From UBA1672 sp964352375 (GTDB lineage Bacteria; Pseudomonadota; Alphaproteobacteria; Micavibrionales; Micavibrionaceae), in NCBI GenBank assembly GCA_964352375.1, contig CAYGSA010000061.1, positions 1 to 10,583 of the forward strand: a stretch of 10,583 nucleotides of DNA. The letters run 5' to 3'. Position numbers and translations under genes: made by a program. Shown piece by piece: positions 6,952-10,583 of this stretch. Within the stretch, counting starts at the first letter, position 1; the number at the start of each line of letters is the position of its first letter. The notes under the pieces were generated by a model that saw only the letters and a program-made list of their open reading frames with translations, was not told the origin of the DNA and made no database searches.

Positions 6952-7696
6952 ACTCACCATCGAATATCGTGGCTCGAACTATTCTGGATGGCAACGCCAG
7001 CCAAATGTCCCTTCAATCCAGCAAGCGATAGAAGAGGCTATCCATAAATTTTCTGGTCAAAATGCGGAGATCACAGTGGCAGGCCGCACCGATGCGGGCG
7101 TACACGCAACAGGGCAGGTCGCCCATGTGGATCTGGATGAATTTACAAAGCCAATGGATGAATTCTCGGTCATGAAAGCCATAAACGCCCACCTGCGGCC
7201 ACAACCCATCAGCATCATTAACGTCGAAATCGTTCCCAAAGACGTCCACGCAAGGTTCTCAGCGGTCAATAAGCTCTACCGCTATCGCATCATAAACCGA
7301 GCTGCTTTCCTAACGCTCGATCATGGCCTTGCTTGGCAAATCGGTAAATTTCTGGATATTCCTGCAATGCGAGAAGGCGCAAAATATTTGCTTGGACATC
7401 ACGATTTTACAACATTTCGAGATTCTGAATGTCAGGCACAATCACCAATAAAAACACTTGATCGTCTAGATATATTAGAAAGACCTTATCCAGGAGGCTC
7501 AGAAATAAGTGTTGAAATCGAAGGAAAATCCTTTCTTCACCATCAAGTCCGTAATATAGTAGGAACGCTTTCGCTGGTTGGTGTGAGAAAATGGCAACCA
7601 AGCGACATAAAAACAGCATTAGAGCATAAAGACCGAACACAAGGTGGCCCAACAGCGCCCTCTGATGGATTATACTTAGTACGCGTAGATTATTAA
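6938..7696 (+). CDS. truA: tRNA pseudouridine(38-40) synthase TruA
   Basis: This isomerises uridines 38-40 in the tRNA anticodon stem to pseudouridine. It has 252 residues, normal for the family. GRTDAGVHATGQ at 49-60 holds the catalytic Asp52. LYRYRI at 113-118, SFLHHQVRNIVGTL at 198-211 and GPTAPSDGLYL at 237-247 are further family signatures. It begins inside the end of fmt, with GGCGGA at 6925-6930 placed 7 bases before the ATG as a plausible ribosome binding site. Its latter part is noticeably more AT-rich than its first part and than def and fmt: for example 22 of 60 bases at 7441-7500 are G or C. No frame disruption is seen, and the conserved C-terminal motifs are intact. Confidence 0.97.
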   Translation: MRRYKLTIEYRGSNYSGWQRQPNVPSIQQAIEEAIHKFSGQNAEITVAGRTDAGVHATGQVAHVDLDEFTKPMDEFSVMKAINAHLRPQPISIINVEIVPKDVHARFSAVNKLYRYRIINRAAFLTLDHGLAWQIGKFLDIPAMREGAKYLLGHHDFTTFRDSECQAQSPIKTLDRLDILERPYPGGSEISVEIEGKSFLHHQVRNIVGTLSLVGVRKWQPSDIKTALEHKDRTQGGPTAPSDGLYLVRVDY

Positions 7697-7698
7697 AG

Positions 7699-7727
7699 TT
7701 GATTATTTGCCAGAATAATGGCATAAA
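7699..7727 (+). promoter_or_regulatory. Candidate promoter for the PRC-barrel gene
   Basis: TTGATT (7699-7704) and CATAAA (7722-7727) are 17 bases apart and each matches four of six sigma-70 consensus positions. Transcription would start near 7734, and a ribosome binding site, AGGG at 7741-7744, stands 7 bases before the ATG at 7752. The -10 overlaps a small inverted repeat, TGCCA (7708-7712) with TGGCA (7719-7723), which could be a repressor site or chance. Confidence 0.35.
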
Positions 7728-7751
7728 GAATAAAAAAAGCAGGGACAAACA

Positions 7752-8423
7752 ATGAAACTTAAAATAACAATACTATTATTGTGCATTTTGGCGATGCCGG
7801 TTCAGGCACAAGGCAAGCTAACATTGCAGCAAGCGATCACAAAAATGAATCGCATTCAACCGCTGCAAAACCCGCGTTACGAAACGGCTGACCAAGTTCT
7901 GGGAAGGAACATTCTAGACAGCTCCCAAAAAGTAGCAGGGGAAGTCAAAGATATAATAATCAATCAAGAGAATGGGAATGTGTCTTCCATTCTAGCTGAT
8001 TTTGATCGGTTAAACTTAAACCAGCCCGCATACTTAAATTTTGAATCTCTTGATATTAAGAGTTTTTCAAAAGGATACGGCATCGGCTTTCGCAGTGAAG
8101 TGATCAAAGAAATATATCCGACATTACTTGCAGATATAGAAACGGCAGGGAATGGAAATATGATTGGCCTGAAATCCATCATTAACCGCCGTGTCACAAC
8201 AAACGAAGGCAAGAATATTGGCCGTGTTGATAACGTATTATTTAACAGAAAAGCAACGCGTGCGATTGGCTTGCATGTCAATGTAACCTCAGGAACCATT
8301 TTTGATGAAGGAATTACGATACCTTTCGTGCTTGCGCAGTTTGTTGAAAAAGACAGCGGGCCAGAAGCGCAAATCAATCAGCTTGTCGCTGATTACATGG
8401 TTGAATACTTAACAGGGCGCTAA
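7752..8423 (+). CDS. Periplasmic PRC-barrel domain protein
   Basis: This is a 223-residue exported protein. Residues 1-19 form a classical Sec signal peptide (basic start, hydrophobic ITILLLCILAM, then VQA before the predicted cut at Gln20). Cys11 lies inside the hydrophobic core without a lipobox, so a lipoprotein is unlikely. Two segments look like PRC-barrel repeats: about 48-90 (VLGRNILDSSQKVAGEVKDI, then VSSILADFD) and about 138-178 (IGLKSIINRRVTTNEGKNIG, then AIGLHVNV). Each has the typical opening 'G..I....G..IG.V.D....'. PRC barrels are small beta domains found in RimM, photosynthetic reaction centre H subunits and many uncharacterised proteins, so no function follows from the fold. 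It has its own likely promoter and ribosome binding site, converges on dapE, and is AT-rich (23 of 60 bases are G or C at 7921-7980). Confidence 0.8.
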   Translation: MKLKITILLLCILAMPVQAQGKLTLQQAITKMNRIQPLQNPRYETADQVLGRNILDSSQKVAGEVKDIIINQENGNVSSILADFDRLNLNQPAYLNFESLDIKSFSKGYGIGFRSEVIKEIYPTLLADIETAGNGNMIGLKSIINRRVTTNEGKNIGRVDNVLFNRKATRAIGLHVNVTSGTIFDEGITIPFVLAQFVEKDSGPEAQINQLVADYMVEYLTGR

Positions 8424-8437
8424 ACAAAATAGCGCTC
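8415..8437. terminator. Stem-loop shared by two convergent gene ends
   Basis: GGGCGCTA (8415-8422) pairs with TAGCGCTC (8430-8437) around a 7-base AACAAAA loop, with one G-U pair. The stop codon of the PRC-barrel gene (8421-8423) and of dapE (8420-8422, opposite strand) both lie in it. Neither side has a proper T tract, so this is not a textbook intrinsic terminator, but it could stop or protect both transcripts. Confidence 0.4.
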
Positions 8438-9535
8438 CAAAACCCGCTCGAATATTCTCGCAAGATTTTGCAAATCCTGTACGGAGGCATTCTCATTAAC
8501 TTGATGAATCGTCGCATTAATACCGCCAAACTCAACGACAGGGCAATAATTGACAATCATCCGCGCATCCGACGTGCCGCCGTTAGTCGTATAGTCTGGC
8601 GTTTTCGCTGTCACATCTTGCACCGCGCCTTTAACAACCTCTGACCACGCCCCAGGCTTCGTCAAAAAGCTCTCCGCCCCACAGTTTAAATTGAGCGTCA
8701 CATCATTACCAACAATTTCACGCACTTTGGCGCTTAGCGTTTCTGACGTCCAATGATCATTAAACCGAATATTAAAAACCGCGGCTCCATGGGCGGGGAT
8801 AACATTCTCCGCCACATTGCCAACATCAACCGTCGTGATTTCAAGATTGGTTGCTGGAAAAAATTCCGAGCCTTGATCAAACTCATAACGCACAAGGCGA
8901 TCAAGCGCCGCAATCAAACGCGGCATCGGATTATCCGCCAAATGCTGATAAGCCACATGCCCCTGTTTACCCGAAACGCTTAAGCGCCCTGTCAGTGACC
9001 CGCGCCGCCCGATTTTAATCTCTTGACCTAAATGGTTGGGGTTTGTCGGCTCGCCCACAAGGGCAACATCAGGGACATGCCCATTCGCCGCCATCCACTC
9101 CAGAACCTTAACCGTACCATCCACGGCAGGGCCTTCTTCATCACCTGTAATCAAAAGACTGATCGAGCCTTTCGGCGTATGATTTTCCAAATACGCCGAA
9201 ACCCCTGCAACAAACGCTGCCACAGAGCCTTTCATGTCACTCGCCCCGCGCCCGTATAAAACGCCATCTTCAATATGCGGAGTAAAAGGCCCATATGTCC
9301 ATGCCGCTTCATCACCCGGCGGCACAACATCCGTATGCCCGCCATAACAAAGATGCGGCCCTTCAGTGCCAAGCCGCGCAAACAAATTCGGCACATCACC
9401 AAATGTCATATGATGGCATTCAAAACCAAGGCGCTCAAGCTCCGCCCCAAGGTAAACAAGCGCGCCTTCGTCCTTCGGCGTCACTGAAGGGCAGGCAATT
9501 AAGTTTTGGGTAAGGTCTATTACATCTATAGCCAT
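8420..9535 (-). CDS. dapE: Succinyl-diaminopimelate desuccinylase
   Basis: This M20-family zinc hydrolase converts N-succinyl-LL-2,6-diaminopimelate to LL-diaminopimelate and succinate, a late step toward lysine and the peptidoglycan cross-link. It has 371 residues, normal length. The dinuclear zinc site is complete: His67 and Asp69 in GGHTDVVPPGD, Asp100 in GRGASDMKGS, Glu133 and Glu134 in TGDEEGP, Glu162 in GEPT and His344 in TIHQVNE. GKQGHVAYQ at 189-197 is the dimer-domain motif with its conserved His193. The substrate region NGGTSDAR at 318-325 is typical of DapE and separates it from ArgE-like relatives. It lies 20 bases downstream of the HD-domain gene on the same strand without a clear ribosome binding site, so co-transcription is likely. 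It is GC-richer than both neighbours (36 of 60 at 9301-9360). Confidence 0.95.
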   Translation of the reverse strand: MAIDVIDLTQNLIACPSVTPKDEGALVYLGAELERLGFECHHMTFGDVPNLFARLGTEGPHLCYGGHTDVVPPGDEAAWTYGPFTPHIEDGVLYGRGASDMKGSVAAFVAGVSAYLENHTPKGSISLLITGDEEGPAVDGTVKVLEWMAANGHVPDVALVGEPTNPNHLGQEIKIGRRGSLTGRLSVSGKQGHVAYQHLADNPMPRLIAALDRLVRYEFDQGSEFFPATNLEITTVDVGNVAENVIPAHGAAVFNIRFNDHWTSETLSAKVREIVGNDVTLNLNCGAESFLTKPGAWSEVVKGAVQDVTAKTPDYTTNGGTSDARMIVNYCPVVEFGGINATIHQVNENASVQDLQNLARIFERVLERYFV

Positions 9536-9555
9536 GGGGCGTACTTTAGGCGCTG

Positions 9556-10536
9556 TTATGGCTCTTGTCCATCCAGATTATCATCCATGAACACATGTGG
9601 ATATTGATGACGAATACGATCAGCAATCACTTCGTAAGGGTGCAAACCCGAAGGCATGTTTTTAAATCCTTGATCGGGTGTATTGTTTAAAATATCGAGC
9701 TGCGTTCCATCTCCAATAGATTTCTGCTCCGCAATATCAATCTCGACTTGCGTTACAACAGCCTCCCCTTCAATGATTGCTTCCAGAACGTCATAAAGGT
9801 CTGCTTGCGATGGGAAGTTCCTTTTCGCAGTTGCCGCATATTCAGGTTGATCCGCAATAATATGACCCATATACTTTTTAAGCTTTTTAAGTTTTTGTAC
9901 TCCAATAAGCGTCATAATATTATGCGCACGATCAAACATTTTGGCAATGGAGGCATTTTGCGAACGGGCTAGCGCTGAGTTATATTCTTCATCACCCTCA
10001 TATTTCATTGGCCCTTTTTGGCTTGTTTCCGTGTTACGATATTGTTTTGTAATAACATCAAAATCTTCTTTGAGCTGGTCAATAAGGCGTCTGTCCGCTA
10101 TGCCGTTTTCAGTTAAATAGACATCAATATCTTCAGGCGTTATCCCGTAATCCTCACCCAAATCATGTGCAAAAATTAGGGCTAAAACACCTTCTGGGTC
10201 TTCCACATGCAGCCCATCTTCAAGGCAGCTAATAAACCAGACCGCCTGCGTCAGCATATGCAGAGATTTCGGTGTATAATCATCTTTACGATGTGCTTCT
10301 TGAGTTTTATCAAGCATCAAATCCATGATCAGTGAAGCTGCCTTAAAGCCTCGATTATGCATCCACTTTCCTATAAGCCCATTAAGTGCCTGAACATTCT
10401 CAATAACGTCTTGTTCAGTATCAAAAGCTTCGGAAGAGTTCAGGTCACCAATAAGGGTGCGCCTCTCCTCAAACGCCACAACTTCGCCAAAACCGTTTAA
10501 TGTGGGCTGCTCAATCAAAACAAAGTTCTCTCTCAT
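9556..10536 (-). CDS. HD-domain protein resembling the (p)ppGpp hydrolase domain of RelA/SpoT
   Basis: This is a 326-residue, acidic, apparently cytoplasmic protein with no signal peptide or membrane segment. I do not know a gene name. The middle matches the metal-binding pattern of SpoT/MESH1 hydrolases: His93 in SLHMLTQAVW, HDLGED at 124-129 (His124, Asp125, Glu128, Asp129) and FDRAHNIMTL at 201-210 (Asp202, Asn206), which parallels the family's DRLHNMRTL. These hydrolases cut the 3' pyrophosphate from the alarmone (p)ppGpp with Mn2+. No synthetase, TGS or ACT domain follows; the C-terminal 100 residues are unassigned. Spacing between the motifs is longer than in SpoT (31 residues from the first His to HD, against 24 as I recall), so another nucleotide-phosphate substrate, or none, is possible. 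It precedes dapE, probably in one transcript, and is AT-rich (21 of 60 at 10021-10080). Confidence 0.75.
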   Translation of the reverse strand: MRENFVLIEQPTLNGFGEVVAFEERRTLIGDLNSSEAFDTEQDVIENVQALNGLIGKWMHNRGFKAASLIMDLMLDKTQEAHRKDDYTPKSLHMLTQAVWFISCLEDGLHVEDPEGVLALIFAHDLGEDYGITPEDIDVYLTENGIADRRLIDQLKEDFDVITKQYRNTETSQKGPMKYEGDEEYNSALARSQNASIAKMFDRAHNIMTLIGVQKLKKLKKYMGHIIADQPEYAATAKRNFPSQADLYDVLEAIIEGEAVVTQVEIDIAEQKSIGDGTQLDILNNTPDQGFKNMPSGLHPYEVIADRIRHQYPHVFMDDNLDGQEP

Positions 10537-10549
10537 CTGCGTTACATTA

Positions 10550-10579
10550 TTTATACCGCATATAAGAGGTTAAACGCAA
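10550..10579 (-). promoter_or_regulatory. Candidate promoter for the HD-domain gene and dapE
   Basis: On the minus strand TTGCGT (10579-10574) and TATAAA (10555-10550) are separated by 18 bases. The -10 is a good match, five of six; the -35 is weak. The transcript would start close to the ATG at 10536, leaving a very short leader. The window ends just beyond, so further upstream control sites cannot be seen. Confidence 0.4.
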
Positions 10580-10583
10580 AAAG

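Noticed and set aside
7708..7723. Inverted repeat TGCCA/TGGCA after truA as an intrinsic terminator
   Set aside because: The stem is only 5 pairs and is followed by an A-rich rather than T-rich run on the plus strand; it overlaps a likely promoter instead.
7752..7811. Lipoprotein signal at Cys11 of the PRC-barrel protein
   Set aside because: The residues before Cys11 are Leu-Leu-Leu with no small residue at -1, and the cysteine is in the middle of the hydrophobic core; a normal cut after VQA fits better.
8753..9513. Several open frames on the plus strand across dapE
   Set aside because: They lie antisense to a complete, well-conserved dapE, have Arg/His-rich compositions typical of shadow frames and no recognisable motifs.
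1..10583. CRISPR array, tRNA, insertion sequence or toxin-antitoxin pair
   Set aside because: Every gap between genes is under 100 bases; none contains regularly spaced repeats, a cloverleaf or transposase remnants, and no pair of small adjacent genes fits a toxin-antitoxin unit.

Overview
The window reads as a chromosomal housekeeping segment from an alphaproteobacterium of moderate GC content. The evidence is gene order and protein character. The end of rpmH is followed by rnpA, yidD, yidC and engB, the classic ribosomal-protein-L34/RNase P/insertase block. Further along come def, fmt, truA and dapE, genes that are often neighbours in Alphaproteobacteria. No tRNA, rRNA, CRISPR array, transposase or phage gene is visible, and almost every base is coding. 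A finer placement (for example near Micavibrio-like lineages, suggested only by the style of the pilin-like protein) would be a guess.

Layout: (1) Bases 1-3296, plus strand, is a tightly packed probable operon of rpmH (3' end only), rnpA, yidD, yidC and engB, with gaps of 2-23 bases or a 4-base overlap. It covers ribosome and RNase P assembly, membrane-protein insertion and a ribosome-assembly GTPase. (2) Bases 3297-3386 hold a REP-like palindrome between convergent genes. (3) Bases 3387-4058, minus strand, hold an unrecognised secreted or membrane-anchored protein with a prepilin-like N-terminus. (4) Bases 4114-7696, plus strand, hold rmuC, def, fmt and truA. def and fmt act on the two ends of formyl-methionine use and sit 3 bases apart; fmt and truA overlap by 14 bases. 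A perfect 12-base tandem repeat carrying two TTGACC boxes sits just before def. (5) Bases 7752-8423 encode a periplasmic protein with two PRC-barrel-like segments. (6) Bases 8420-10536, minus strand, hold an HD-domain protein resembling the (p)ppGpp-hydrolase half of RelA/SpoT, followed 20 bases later by dapE (lysine/peptidoglycan precursor synthesis). The dapE and PRC-barrel genes converge with their stop codons overlapping inside a small stem-loop.

Base composition is uneven. The second half of truA, the PRC-barrel gene and the HD gene are clearly more AT-rich than dapE, def or engB. I see no complete new defence or mobile system. The points most worth a second look are the hydrolase-only HD protein, the pilin-like protein, the tandem repeat before def and the shortened C-terminal domain of Fmt.
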